64,000 nt of DNA from Microcella sp. (lineage in GTDB: Bacteria > Actinomycetota > Actinomycetes > Actinomycetales > Microbacteriaceae). Of the stretch, positions 18,931 to 27,801 are shown piece by piece. The stretch is taken from positions 124,001 through 188,000 of the forward strand of contig NZ_JAHHDS010000002.1 of assembly GCF_019739195.1 (NCBI RefSeq). Reading direction: 5' to 3'. A program made the position numbers and the translations under genes. Below the pieces are notes generated by a model that saw only the letters and a program-made list of their open reading frames with translations, made no database searches and was not told where the DNA came from. Within the stretch, counting starts at the first letter, position 1; every line of letters begins with the position of its first letter.

Positions 18931-19046
18931 CTCCCGCTGTCTGCGAAGACCGATAGCCTAGAGTGAGGCTCGTTCAAAAAACCAGCCCCCGGCGTCCCCC
19001 CAACCGCCTGCTCGACCCGAACCCGAACCCGACGGGAGCACAGCGC

Positions 19047-19298
19047 ATGATCGCACTCGCCATCACTGGCGCGACGTTGCTGCTGGTCGGCGCGATCGTG
19101 ATCTCGCTCGAGCGCCACCGCAAGCTGACCCCGGTCACCGCGATCATCACCGGTCTGGGCACGCTTGCCGTCGTGTTCGGCGCTATCACGACGACGGTCG
19201 TGACAAGTCTGCCGGCCACCGCGGGCGGCACGCAGCGCGCCGTTGTCAATGCCCCACTCGTTGAGCGGGTGGCCGACGTGACCCTGCCGACGCTCTAG
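19047..19298 (+). CDS. small two-helix membrane protein
   Basis: An 83-residue protein with two predicted membrane helices (about 2-20 and 30-55) joined by a short basic loop (LERHRKLTP), followed by a polar tail. GGGAG lies about 8 nt upstream of the ATG at 19047. Its stop overlaps that of the convergent GH3 gene by four bases. Function unknown. Confidence 0.6.
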   Translation: MIALAITGATLLLVGAIVISLERHRKLTPVTAIITGLGTLAVVFGAITTTVVTSLPATAGGTQRAVVNAPLVERVADVTLPTL

Positions 19299-20566
19299 CC
19301 GGCAATCAATTCGTCGTCGTCCTCTGAGATTCTGTCGACCGCCCGGGGCGATTCACCCCAGCACTTCGCGCCGCAATCAATGAATGGTCCTGTGTCGCCG
19401 CTCGCATCGCGCCGAAGATCGAGCACGCGATGCAGCGATTCGTCGAGGGCCACTTCGTCGAGGCGTCCGTCTGACACAGCCGCGGCGAGCTCGGCGACCA
19501 GCGTGCCGGGGTCGATGCCGACGGTGCGCGGGTCTGCGGGCAGCACGTAGAGCAGCAGGTCGTTGCCCGCGGCAAGTGCGCGCACCGCATTCTGCACCGG
19601 GTCGGCGTAGGCAGCTACCCTCGACCGCTGGAGCATGAGCATGTCGTCGGTGACGATGACGCCGTCAAAGCCCAGTTCGCTGCGCAGCAGGTCGATCCAC
19701 ACGGGCGAGAGCGATGCCGGGAGGTCGCTGATCTGCGAGAACTCGAGGTGCCCCATCATGACGAGTGGAGCGCCCGCCTCGATTCCAGCACGAAAGGGAA
19801 CGGCGTGCGTCGACCGCCACTCGTCGATCGAGATCGATGACTGCGGAATACTGACGTGTGAGTCATCCGGACTCGCGCCGTGGCCCGGAAAGTGCTTGAG
19901 CGTCGACAGCGCATTGCCCGCCTCCCCGCGCACGGCTGCCGCTACCCTCTCAGCGGCCGCCGCCGGCGTCTCGCCGAGCGTGCGGCTGCGGATGAACGAC
20001 GAGCGATCGGGCGTGACATCGGCGACGATGCCAAAGTTGATGAGCACCCCGGCTTCAGCGACGAGAGCCGACCGTTCGCGGAAAGCCTGCTCCGCCGCCG
20101 ACGGCGGGGCACCCCGCAGCGTGCGAGCTGACGCCGCATTGTCCTCGCGCAGCCGGCGCACGTCGCCGCCCTCTTGATCGATCGCGGTGAGTACCGGCAG
20201 CCCCGGCTCACTGCTGAGCGCTCGCGTAAGGGTGGCGACCGTCGATGCCGGACCCCCGACGTTGTCGCCCATGACGATCACCCCGGCGAAGCCGTGGGCG
20301 TCGATGAGCGCGCGGATGCGGCCCGGGTCGGTGCCCGGAACGTGCACCATGATGAGGGCCGCGACCTTTTGCTCAGTCGACATCGCCGCGATGCGCTGCT
20401 CGAGGTACACCTCGCGCGCGTCAAGCGCGACAGGGGCGCCCACCAGTCGCGCTGGCTCAACTGGCACAGGAATACCGGGCTGCGCCGCAGCGCAGCCCGT
20501 CGTCGCGAGTGCGAGGGCGAGAGTCAGGGCGGTCGCCCTCTTGAGGCCTCTCGTGCCGCGTCGCAT
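19295..20566 (-). CDS. glycoside hydrolase family 3 lipoprotein (beta-N-acetylhexosaminidase-like)
   Basis: A 423-residue exported GH3 enzyme. A signal peptide with lipobox TTGC (about residues 21-24) predicts a membrane-anchored lipoprotein. Family landmarks are the AIDQEGGDVRRL substrate loop, KHFPGHGASPDDSH containing the His/Asp general acid-base dyad of NagZ-type enzymes, and FDGVIVTDDM with the nucleophile Asp. It probably removes N-acetylglucosamine from cell-wall fragments. The ATG at 20566 follows TACCAT (20578-20573) by six bases, so it appears leaderless, divergent from the UbiA gene. Confidence 0.88.
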   Translation of the reverse strand: MRRGTRGLKRATALTLALALATTGCAAAQPGIPVPVEPARLVGAPVALDAREVYLEQRIAAMSTEQKVAALIMVHVPGTDPGRIRALIDAHGFAGVIVMGDNVGGPASTVATLTRALSSEPGLPVLTAIDQEGGDVRRLREDNAASARTLRGAPPSAAEQAFRERSALVAEAGVLINFGIVADVTPDRSSFIRSRTLGETPAAAAERVAAAVRGEAGNALSTLKHFPGHGASPDDSHVSIPQSSISIDEWRSTHAVPFRAGIEAGAPLVMMGHLEFSQISDLPASLSPVWIDLLRSELGFDGVIVTDDMLMLQRSRVAAYADPVQNAVRALAAGNDLLLYVLPADPRTVGIDPGTLVAELAAAVSDGRLDEVALDESLHRVLDLRRDASGDTGPFIDCGAKCWGESPRAVDRISEDDDELIAG

Positions 20567-20603
20567 CTGCTGATGGTAACCGGCCCGCGCCTACGATGGG
20601 CGG

Positions 20604-21440
20604 ATGATGCAACGCCTGGGCGTCGTCGTCGGCGCTGCGCACATCGGTCCGACGCTCGTCGTGGCCTCGGTCACCACGGCCCTCGCGGCGCTGAGCGGAC
20701 TCGATCCGATGCGCGTGGCGATTCTCGGCGCGATGATGCTGGCCAACCAGTTGTCGATCGGATGGTCGAACGATGCCATCGACGCGCAGCGCGACCTCGA
20801 TGCCCGTCGGCGCGACAAGCCGGTCGTGCGGGGCGAGGTGAGCGCGCGCACCATTATGGTGCTCGCGGTGATCGCCGCCGTGGCGTCAGTGGGGCTGTCG
20901 CTGCTGCTGGGTCTCGCCCTCGCCACCGTGCACGGCATCGCCCTCGCCTCGGGCTGGGCGTACAACCTCGGCCTCAAGCGCACTGTCGCCGCGACGGCCT
21001 GCTACGTCATCAGCTTCGGGCTGATACCACTCATCGTCACGCTCGCTCGCGAAATTCCGGCTACCGCAGCCTGGTGGGCGATCGCCATGGGGGCATTCCT
21101 CGGGCTGGCCGCCCACTTCGCCAACGTGCTGCCCGATCTCGACGACGATCGTCGGCACGGCATCCGCTCGCTCCCCCATCGGATCGGCACGCGCCCGGCG
21201 GGCGTGGTCGCCCTTGCGTCGCTCTCGGGCGCCGGCCTGCTGGGAGCGCTCGGCCCGCCCGAGATTTCTCCCCTCTCGGCAGTCGGAGCCATCGCCACCA
21301 CGGCCCTGCTCATCGCCGGAGTGGTCGTCGTGGTGCGAGCTCCAGCTTCGCGGGCGTTGTTTCGCATCATCATGGTCGCTGCCATCGCCGCGGTCGTCAC
21401 GCTCGCGGGCGCGGCCGGCTCGTTCGTCGCCCAGGTTTAG
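20604..21440 (+). CDS. UbiA-family prenyltransferase
   Basis: A 278-residue polytopic membrane enzyme. The first Asp-rich motif is NDAIDAQRDLDARRRDKP (an NDxxDxxxD form) and the second is LPDLDDDRRHGIRSLP; together they bind Mg-prenyl diphosphate in UbiA proteins. About eight membrane helices are visible. The aromatic or other acceptor cannot be read from sequence; it is not next to menaquinone genes. TACGAT (20592-20597) ends six bases before the ATG, implying leaderless translation. Its end lies 3 bp from the convergent DHA2 exporter. Confidence 0.87.
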   Translation: MMQRLGVVVGAAHIGPTLVVASVTTALAALSGLDPMRVAILGAMMLANQLSIGWSNDAIDAQRDLDARRRDKPVVRGEVSARTIMVLAVIAAVASVGLSLLLGLALATVHGIALASGWAYNLGLKRTVAATACYVISFGLIPLIVTLAREIPATAAWWAIAMGAFLGLAAHFANVLPDLDDDRRHGIRSLPHRIGTRPAGVVALASLSGAGLLGALGPPEISPLSAVGAIATTALLIAGVVVVVRAPASRALFRIIMVAAIAAVVTLAGAAGSFVAQV

Positions 21441-21443
21441 CTT

Positions 21444-22820
21444 CTAGCGCGCTGCGGCCTCGACCTCTTCAGGCTCGGCCACCCGCCGAATGCCGATCGC
21501 CGATACGACTGCCCCGATCGAAAGAAGCGCGGCGCAGAGCTGCAGCGCACGGTCGAGCCATGCCGCGTCGACGACCGTGCCCACGACAGCGCCGAGCAAC
21601 GCGATCGCCACGAGCCCTGAGATGCGAGAGATGGCGTTGTTCACAGCCGATGCGATGCCCGACCGAGCGGGCTCGATCGCGCCGAGCACGGCCGAGGTCA
21701 GCGGGGCGACCGTGACGGCGAGCCCGAGCCCGAGCAGCACGACGCCGAGCAGCGCTTGCGGCACGAAGTCGAAGGGCACGTCGATCGCCAGCATCGACAC
21801 CAGGCCCGCCGCAGCGATGAGCGGCCCCGCCGTCATGAACCACCGCGAACCGAACCGGCCGGCGAGCGTGCCGAACAGTGACGAGAACGCGATGAGCATG
21901 ATCGTGATCGGCAGCATGACGAGACCCGATGCGGTCGCACTGAGACCTGCGGCCTGCTGCAAGAAGAGCACAAGCACGAGCGTCGAGAGCGACAGCGCCG
22001 CATAGATCGCGACTGTCGCGAGGTTGCCGACGGCGAAATTGCGGTTGCGGAACAGTGAGAGGGGCATCATCGGATGCTGCGCCGTCGCCTGGCGCACGAT
22101 GAAGCCGATCAGGCTCAGGACGCCGACGATGATCGGCACAATGACGACCGGAGACTGCCAGCCGTAGTTCGCCTGCTCGATGAGACCGAAGACGACACCC
22201 CCGAGCCCGAATGCGCCGAGCACGGCACCCCACACGTCGATAGGTGTGCGCACGGCAGCGGGCTCGTTGCGCATCGGCGCCATGAGGAGCATCGTCAGGG
22301 CGATCGGCACGACGTTGATGAAGAACACCCAGCGCCAGCTGAGCAGGTCGGTGAGCACACCACCGAGCAGGGGGCCGACGATGAACGCGGCCGACGTCCA
22401 TGCCGTCCAGAGACCGATTGCTCGCGACTGCGCAGGGCCACGGTGCGTGCCCATGATGAGGGCGAGCGAACTGGGTACGAGCAACGCGCCAGCGACGCCC
22501 TGGGCGGCTCGTGCTGCGATGAGCAGTTCGGCCGTGGGTGCGAGCCCGCACGCGATCGACGCGATGCCGAAGCCAATGAGCCCGATGCGGAGCACGGCGA
22601 TGCGGCCGAGCAGGTCGGAGAGCGAGCCAGCGAGCAGGATCAGCGCCCCGAGTGTGATCAGATACGCGTCGACAACCCACTGCTGCACCGGAAGGCCACC
22701 GCCGAGCTCGTCGGTGATCGCGGGTAGCGCCACCGTGATGATCGAGCCATCGAGAAACGCGACGAACGCGGCGAGAATGGCGACGAGCAGAGCCCGCCGA
22801 TCCAGAGCTATCTTCGGCAT
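21444..22820 (-). CDS. MFS drug:H+ antiporter, DHA2 (14-TMS) family
   Basis: A 458-residue major facilitator with about 14 helices. FLDGSIITVALPAI matches the DHA2 motif in helix 1, and GSLSDLLGRIAVLRIGL is the loop 2-3 motif. Related proteins (EmrB/QacA type) export lipophilic or cationic compounds; substrate here unknown. I chose the ATG at 22820; a TTG at 22832 would add four residues. No dedicated regulator lies beside it. Confidence 0.85.
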   Translation of the reverse strand: MPKIALDRRALLVAILAAFVAFLDGSIITVALPAITDELGGGLPVQQWVVDAYLITLGALILLAGSLSDLLGRIAVLRIGLIGFGIASIACGLAPTAELLIAARAAQGVAGALLVPSSLALIMGTHRGPAQSRAIGLWTAWTSAAFIVGPLLGGVLTDLLSWRWVFFINVVPIALTMLLMAPMRNEPAAVRTPIDVWGAVLGAFGLGGVVFGLIEQANYGWQSPVVIVPIIVGVLSLIGFIVRQATAQHPMMPLSLFRNRNFAVGNLATVAIYAALSLSTLVLVLFLQQAAGLSATASGLVMLPITIMLIAFSSLFGTLAGRFGSRWFMTAGPLIAAAGLVSMLAIDVPFDFVPQALLGVVLLGLGLAVTVAPLTSAVLGAIEPARSGIASAVNNAISRISGLVAIALLGAVVGTVVDAAWLDRALQLCAALLSIGAVVSAIGIRRVAEPEEVEAAAR

Positions 22821-22876
22821 GCGGTCAGTCAAACACGCAAGCGTCGCGCATCGAAAGGCCGAGTACCCTCACCATC

Positions 22877-25543
22877 ATGAGCGCTGACGCTGACATCGCC
22901 TGGCACGAGGAGTCGATTGACGAGGTGCTGGAGGCACTCGACACCTCGACATTCGGGCTGAGCGAGACAGAGGTGCTCGCTCGGCGCGCCGAAGTCGGAG
23001 TCAACGAGCTCGTCAGCGCTCCTGCTACGCCATGGTGGCGAACGCTGCTGCGGCAGTTCTGGAGCCCGCTGATTGCCATCCTGCTGGGCGCTGCGATCAT
23101 CACTGCACTGCTGCAGAAGTGGGTCGACGCGACGGCGATCATGGTGGTGCTCGTGCTCAACGCCTCGATCGGGTTCTGGCAGGAACGCAGAGCCGCATCT
23201 GAAGTACGAGCGCTCGCGCGGCTCTCGAGCCCGCACTGCCGCGTCGTGCGCGACGGGCGCGAGGTCGAGTTGGATGCTCGCGATGTGGTTCCCGGAGACA
23301 TCGTGCTGCTCTCGAGCGGCGAACGAGTCGCCGCCGATCTGCGCCTGCTCGATGCCATCACCCTGCAGATCGACGAGTCGATGCTCACGGGCGAAGTCAT
23401 GCCAGCATCCAAGGAGATCGCACCGGTCGCGCGCTCGTCAGGAGTCGGCGATCGCAGCTGCATGGCGTACAGCGGTACGTTCGTGGTCTCGGGCCGCGGC
23501 GCCGGCGTCGCCGTCGCCACCGGGGCGCACACAGAGATCGGGCTCATCAACGAACTCGTGCAACGTGCCTCGCCTCTGACACCGCTACAGCGCCTCACGC
23601 GTCAACTAGAACGCCGCATCGGTGTGCTGATCGGCGCCGTCTGCGCTGTTGTCTTCATTGCAGGGGCGGTGAGCGGGGGTGACCTGGCGGAGGTCTTTCT
23701 GTCTGCGGTGGCGCTCGCGGTCGCGTCGATTCCCGAGGCACTGCCGATCGTGCTCACGATTGCCATGAGTATCGGAGTCGCACGCATGGCGAAGCGGCGA
23801 GCCGTCTTGCGCACGCTGCCCGCCGTCGAGACGCTCGGATCGACGACGATCATCGGCTCCGACAAGACGGGCACTCTCACCCAGAACGTTCTGACGGTGG
23901 AGGAGGTCTGGACCCCTGACGGCCGCACTGTGCTGGCCTCCCCCTCGACGGGAGCACGACCTGACCCGCTCTTGCCGGAGACGCTGCGAGCGGGAGCGCT
24001 GACGAATGAGGCGCGAGCCTCGGCCGAATCGCGCACCGGATTCGTTGGCGACGCCGTCGATGTCGCCATGGCGATCGTGGCGATCAAGAGCGGTGCACTC
24101 GCTCTCGAGGATCTCGAGGCGCCCGCCCTGCTGCATGTTCCCTACGAACCAGAACTGGGGTACTGCCAGACTGTGCGACAGCTGCCCGACGGTCGCCGGA
24201 TGCTCTACGTGAAGGGCTCTCCCGACAAGCTGCTCAACATGGCGACGACCATGCGCACAGTGGTGGCTGACGAACCCATCGACGTCGAGGAGGTCTCCGA
24301 CGCGAACCACGAGATGGCGTCACGCGGGTTGCGCGTCATCGCCACTGCAGAGCGGGTGCTCGACGATGACGAGGGGCACGACGGGTTTCTTGCGATACCT
24401 GCGCGACTCACCCTTCTCGGTCTCGAGGGCATGACCGACCCCCCGCGCCCGGGCGTGGCCGCTGCGATCGCCGCGTGCCAGGACGCCGGCATCGCCGTGA
24501 AGATGATCACCGGCGACCACCCTTCCACTGCAGAGGCGATCGCCGACCGCCTCGGTATTCCTCGGCGCGGTCCAGCGATCACCGGAGATGAGATGTCGCG
24601 TCTCGACGACGACCTGCTCGTCGCCCGGCTGCGCGAGACGAGCGTGGCCGCTCGCGTGTCGCCGCAGGACAAGCTGCGCATCGTGACGGTATTGCAGGCG
24701 GCGGGCGAGGTGGTCGCGGTCACCGGCGACGGCGTCAACGACGCTCCTGCCCTCAAAGCCGCATCGATCGGAGTGGCCATGGGCGAGTCAGGTACCGAGG
24801 TCGCCCGTGAAGCCGCTGACCTCGTGCTCGCCGACGACAACTTCGCCACCATCGTGGGCGCGGTCCACCAAGGCCGCGTCACCTTCGCCGCGATCCGCAA
24901 AGCGACGTTCTTCTTGCTGTCGACAGCACTCGGCATCATCATCGCGGTCTTGATCAATGTGTTCAGTGACCAACCGCTCCTGTTCTTGCCGGTGCAGATC
25001 CTGTGGATCAATCTGGTGACCAACGGACTACAAGATGTCGCCCTCGCGTTTGAGCCAGCCGAAGGAGGTGAACTGAGCAGACCGCCGCGGTCACGCAACG
25101 AGGGGCTGCTCTCACGCGTGCTGTGGATTCGTCTCATCGTGACGGGCGCGTGGATCGGCATGGTCATTCTCGTGACGTTCTCGTGGGCGACCGCCGCCGG
25201 CTACGACGACGACCACGCGCGCACACTGGCCCTGACGATGCTCGTGTGCATGAACTTCTTCCACGCCGGCAGCTCACGGGCCGAGCATCGGTCGCTGTTC
25301 GCCTTGAGCCCGGTGAGCAATCCCTTCTTGCTCATCACGGCGGCAGGGTCGCTGTTGCTGCAGGCCGGCGCGATGTCGTGGGCGCCGAGCGCGGCGGTTC
25401 TCGGGCTGTCGCCGTTGTCACTCAGCGAGTGGGTGGTCTGCTTCGCGGTCGGATCGACGGTGCTCGTCATCGTCGAGATCGAAAAGCTGGTGCGTCAGGG
25501 TGTAGAGACGCGATCCCGAAAGAATACCCCCGGGGGTATCTGA
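22877..25543 (+). CDS. P-type ATPase, P2 (calcium/cation) type
   Basis: An 888-residue cation pump. The N-terminal cation-ATPase domain is followed by four helices, the actuator domain, the phosphorylation site SDKTGTLTQ with Asp329, the hinge TGDGVNDAPALK, and a C-terminal block of about six helices. Helix M4 reads IPEALP (about 286-291). The actuator motif normally TGES is TGEV at 171-174, keeping the catalytic Glu. The order and length fit P2A/P2B-like pumps for Ca, Mn or similar ions rather than heavy-metal P1B pumps (no CPx). TACCCT (22864-22869) ends seven bases before the ATG, so the mRNA is probably leaderless. Its stop lies directly before the rhodanese promoter. Confidence 0.9.
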   Translation: MSADADIAWHEESIDEVLEALDTSTFGLSETEVLARRAEVGVNELVSAPATPWWRTLLRQFWSPLIAILLGAAIITALLQKWVDATAIMVVLVLNASIGFWQERRAASEVRALARLSSPHCRVVRDGREVELDARDVVPGDIVLLSSGERVAADLRLLDAITLQIDESMLTGEVMPASKEIAPVARSSGVGDRSCMAYSGTFVVSGRGAGVAVATGAHTEIGLINELVQRASPLTPLQRLTRQLERRIGVLIGAVCAVVFIAGAVSGGDLAEVFLSAVALAVASIPEALPIVLTIAMSIGVARMAKRRAVLRTLPAVETLGSTTIIGSDKTGTLTQNVLTVEEVWTPDGRTVLASPSTGARPDPLLPETLRAGALTNEARASAESRTGFVGDAVDVAMAIVAIKSGALALEDLEAPALLHVPYEPELGYCQTVRQLPDGRRMLYVKGSPDKLLNMATTMRTVVADEPIDVEEVSDANHEMASRGLRVIATAERVLDDDEGHDGFLAIPARLTLLGLEGMTDPPRPGVAAAIAACQDAGIAVKMITGDHPSTAEAIADRLGIPRRGPAITGDEMSRLDDDLLVARLRETSVAARVSPQDKLRIVTVLQAAGEVVAVTGDGVNDAPALKAASIGVAMGESGTEVAREAADLVLADDNFATIVGAVHQGRVTFAAIRKATFFLLSTALGIIIAVLINVFSDQPLLFLPVQILWINLVTNGLQDVALAFEPAEGGELSRPPRSRNEGLLSRVLWIRLIVTGAWIGMVILVTFSWATAAGYDDDHARTLALTMLVCMNFFHAGSSRAEHRSLFALSPVSNPFLLITAAGSLLLQAGAMSWAPSAAVLGLSPLSLSEWVVCFAVGSTVLVIVEIEKLVRQGVETRSRKNTPGGI
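25524..25539. promoter_or_regulatory. CsoR/CstR-type operator in the rhodanese promoter
   Basis: ATACCCCCGGGGGTAT is a perfect 16-bp palindrome of the class bound by CsoR-family (copper, persulfide) repressors. It overlaps the end of the P-type ATPase gene and occupies the spacer just upstream of a -10-like TAGACT (25544-25549). Confidence 0.6.
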
Positions 25544-25578
25544 TAGACTGGATTTCTCCCTACCGCAAAGGAACCGCT

Positions 25579-25947
25579 ATGCGCCGCATTCTGCTCTCGA
25601 TCACCCTGGCCCTCGGCCTTGCTCTCGGTGCCACCGCCTGCGCGCCGACCGCCGAGCCGGTCGCGCTCGACGCCGGCACCGTCGTGATCGACGTGCGCAC
25701 CCCCGCCGAGTTCGCCTCAGGTCACCTCGAGGGCGCCGTCAACATCGACGTGCAGTCGGCCGACTTCGAGTCACGTATCAGCGAGCTCGACCCGGCGGGC
25801 ACCTACTTCGTCTACTGCCGCAGCGGCAACCGTTCCGGCCAAGCGATCGCCCGCATGGAGGCGCTCGGCTTCAGCGACCTGACCAACGGGGGCAGCGTCG
25901 AGAGTGCTTCGGCTGCGACGGGTATCGCCGTCGTCACCGGTCAGTAG
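25579..25947 (+). CDS. rhodanese-like lipoprotein (sulfurtransferase)
   Basis: A 122-residue single-domain rhodanese exported as a lipoprotein: signal peptide with lipobox TACA at about residues 18-21, then VVIDVRTPAEFASGHLEGAV and the active-site loop YCRSGNRSGQA with the sulfur-accepting Cys. It probably handles persulfide or thiosulfate sulfur outside the membrane. AAAGGA lies 7 nt upstream of the ATG. The CsoR/CstR-type palindrome in its promoter supports a sulfide or metal stress response. Ends at a bidirectional hairpin. Confidence 0.87.
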   Translation: MRRILLSITLALGLALGATACAPTAEPVALDAGTVVIDVRTPAEFASGHLEGAVNIDVQSADFESRISELDPAGTYFVYCRSGNRSGQAIARMEALGFSDLTNGGSVESASAATGIAVVTGQ

Positions 25948-25973
25948 CGCGCTCGGCGCGGAACGAGCGCGCT
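25946..25973. terminator. bidirectional terminator between rhodanese and luciferase-like genes
   Basis: A 10-bp inverted repeat (AGCGCGCTCG, 8-nt loop, complement) fits exactly between the two convergent stop codons. Confidence 0.65.
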
Positions 25974-27040
25974 CAGGCCCCGCTGGGCACGAGGCGCTCG
26001 GCGAGCAGTTCGCGCACGCGCGGGATCACCTGCGTGCCGTAGAGCTCGATCGCGTGCATGAGCTTCTCGTGCTGCAGCGGCCCCGTGCTGTACTTCAGAT
26101 CGAAGCGCTGGATGCCGAGAGTCGACACCGTGTCGGCGATCTTGCGGGCGACCGTCTCGGGCGAGCCCACGTAGAGAGCGCCCTGCTCGACCTCGGCACG
26201 GAAGTGCTCGTAGGTCGTCGGGCCCCAGCCGCGCTCGCGGCCGATGCGACCGAACATCTGCTCGTAGGCGGGCCACAGCTCTTCCATCGCCTGCTCATCG
26301 GAGTCGGCGATGTACCCCGGTGAATGCACACCGACGGGCTGCCACGGCTTCTCGAGCTGCGTGAGCGCACGGTGGTAGAGCTCGACGAAGGGCGCGAACC
26401 GCTCGGCCTGACCACCGATGATCGCGAGCATGAGCGGAAAGCCGTAGTGCGCTGCCCGCACGACCGACTCGGGGCTGCCCCCGACGCCGACCCACGTGCG
26501 CAGAGATCCATTCTCTGTGGTGGGGTAGACCATCTGGTCGACGAGCGGCGCCCGAGTGCTGCCCTGCCAGGTCACGGGCTGCTCTTTGTGCACCTCGGCG
26601 AACAGGTTGAGCTTCTCTTCGAAGAGCGTCTGGTAATCCTGCAGCTGGTAGCCGAAGAGCGGGAAGGACTCGGTGAACGAACCGCGCCCCATGATGATGT
26701 CGGCGCGACCGTTCGAGATGGCCTCGATCGTCGCGAACCGTTGGAAGACACGAATCGGGTCGTCAGAACTGAGCACAGTGACGCCGCTGCCGATACGGAT
26801 GCGCTCGGTACGGGCGGCGATCGCAGCCAGAACGATGTCGGGTGCCGACACCGCGAAGTCGTCGCGGTGGTGCTCGCCAATCGTGATCGCGTCGATGCCG
26901 ACCTGGTCGGCCAGGACGCCCTCTTCGACCACGTTGCGGATCACCTGACCGTACGGCAGCGGTCGCCCGTCAGCATCGGCCGTCACATCGCCGAAGGTGT
27001 CGATGCCGAGCTCGAGGTCGTGCGCGTCGGTGATGGCCAT
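25973..27040 (-). CDS. LLM-class flavin-dependent oxidoreductase (luciferase-like)
   Basis: A 355-residue TIM-barrel monooxygenase-like protein. It begins LELGIDTFGDV and contains ITIGEHHRDDFAVSAPDIVL and GRADIIMGRGSFTESFPLFG, characteristic of the large bacterial luciferase-like group that uses FMN or F420. Substrate unknown. The ATG at 27040 has AGGAG upstream and a -10-like TAGAAT further up. Monocistronic, downstream of pdxH on the same strand with an 89-bp gap. Confidence 0.85.
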   Translation of the reverse strand: MAITDAHDLELGIDTFGDVTADADGRPLPYGQVIRNVVEEGVLADQVGIDAITIGEHHRDDFAVSAPDIVLAAIAARTERIRIGSGVTVLSSDDPIRVFQRFATIEAISNGRADIIMGRGSFTESFPLFGYQLQDYQTLFEEKLNLFAEVHKEQPVTWQGSTRAPLVDQMVYPTTENGSLRTWVGVGGSPESVVRAAHYGFPLMLAIIGGQAERFAPFVELYHRALTQLEKPWQPVGVHSPGYIADSDEQAMEELWPAYEQMFGRIGRERGWGPTTYEHFRAEVEQGALYVGSPETVARKIADTVSTLGIQRFDLKYSTGPLQHEKLMHAIELYGTQVIPRVRELLAERLVPSGA

Positions 27041-27129
27041 GAGGGTCTCCTGCTCTCCTAGATCGCGATTCTATGCGTTCGCATCGACAGGGCCAACACG
27101 AGGGCGCCGAGTTGTATTCCGCGATCGCG

Positions 27130-27801
27130 CTACGGCTGCAGACGCTCGACGGTCCAGCCCCCATGGCCCTGCCGGCTGAAGACCAGCCGGTCGTGCAAGC
27201 GTGACGTTCGACCCTGCCAGAACTCGATACGGCGCGGCACGATGCGGAACCCGCCCCAGCGCTCGGGACGCGGAATCTGCGGCTCGTCGGCGAACCGGGA
27301 GTCAGCATCCCGCACCTTCTGCTCGAGCGCGTCACGCGAGGCGATCGTCTGCGACTGGTCGCTCGACCACGCCGCGACCTGCGCGCCGCGGGGTCGCGCC
27401 GCGAAGTAGGCGTCGGAGTCTTCCGTCTCGACCGGGTGCGCCTCGCCGAACACGATGACCTGACGATGCAGGGTGTACCACGGGAAGACGGCTGAGACCG
27501 CGGGGTTCGCCAGCAAAGCGCGCCCCTTGCGGGAGGTGTAGTCGGTGTAGAACGAGAAGCCTCGGTCATCGACGCCTCGCAGCAGCACAGTGCGGATCGA
27601 CGGCGACCCTTCCGGGTCGATCGTGCCCAGCACCATCGCGTTGGGCTCGTACACCTCGCGCTCGGCGGCCTCGGCGAGCCACGCGGCGAACTGCGCGAAC
27701 GGGTCATCGGCGAGATCGGCTTCTTCGAGCTTCTCGACGCCGTAGTCGGTGTGCGTGCGCAGTGCGCTCTCGAGGGCAGGGTCGGGCGAGAGTTCGGTCA
27801 T
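27130..27801 (-). CDS. pdxH: pyridoxamine 5'-phosphate oxidase
   Basis: A 223-residue FMN enzyme that oxidises pyridoxine or pyridoxamine 5'-phosphate to pyridoxal 5'-phosphate. Family blocks include SPSIRTVLLRGVDDRGFSFY (FMN binding), YTSRKGRALLANPAVSAVFP and the C-terminal PERWGGFRIVPRRIEFWQG and RLHDRLVF. Its ATG overlaps the stop of the membrane protein gene upstream (ATGA), so it is the last gene of a three-gene operon with two proteins of unrelated appearance. Confidence 0.94.
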   Translation of the reverse strand: MTELSPDPALESALRTHTDYGVEKLEEADLADDPFAQFAAWLAEAAEREVYEPNAMVLGTIDPEGSPSIRTVLLRGVDDRGFSFYTDYTSRKGRALLANPAVSAVFPWYTLHRQVIVFGEAHPVETEDSDAYFAARPRGAQVAAWSSDQSQTIASRDALEQKVRDADSRFADEPQIPRPERWGGFRIVPRRIEFWQGRTSRLHDRLVFSRQGHGGWTVERLQP

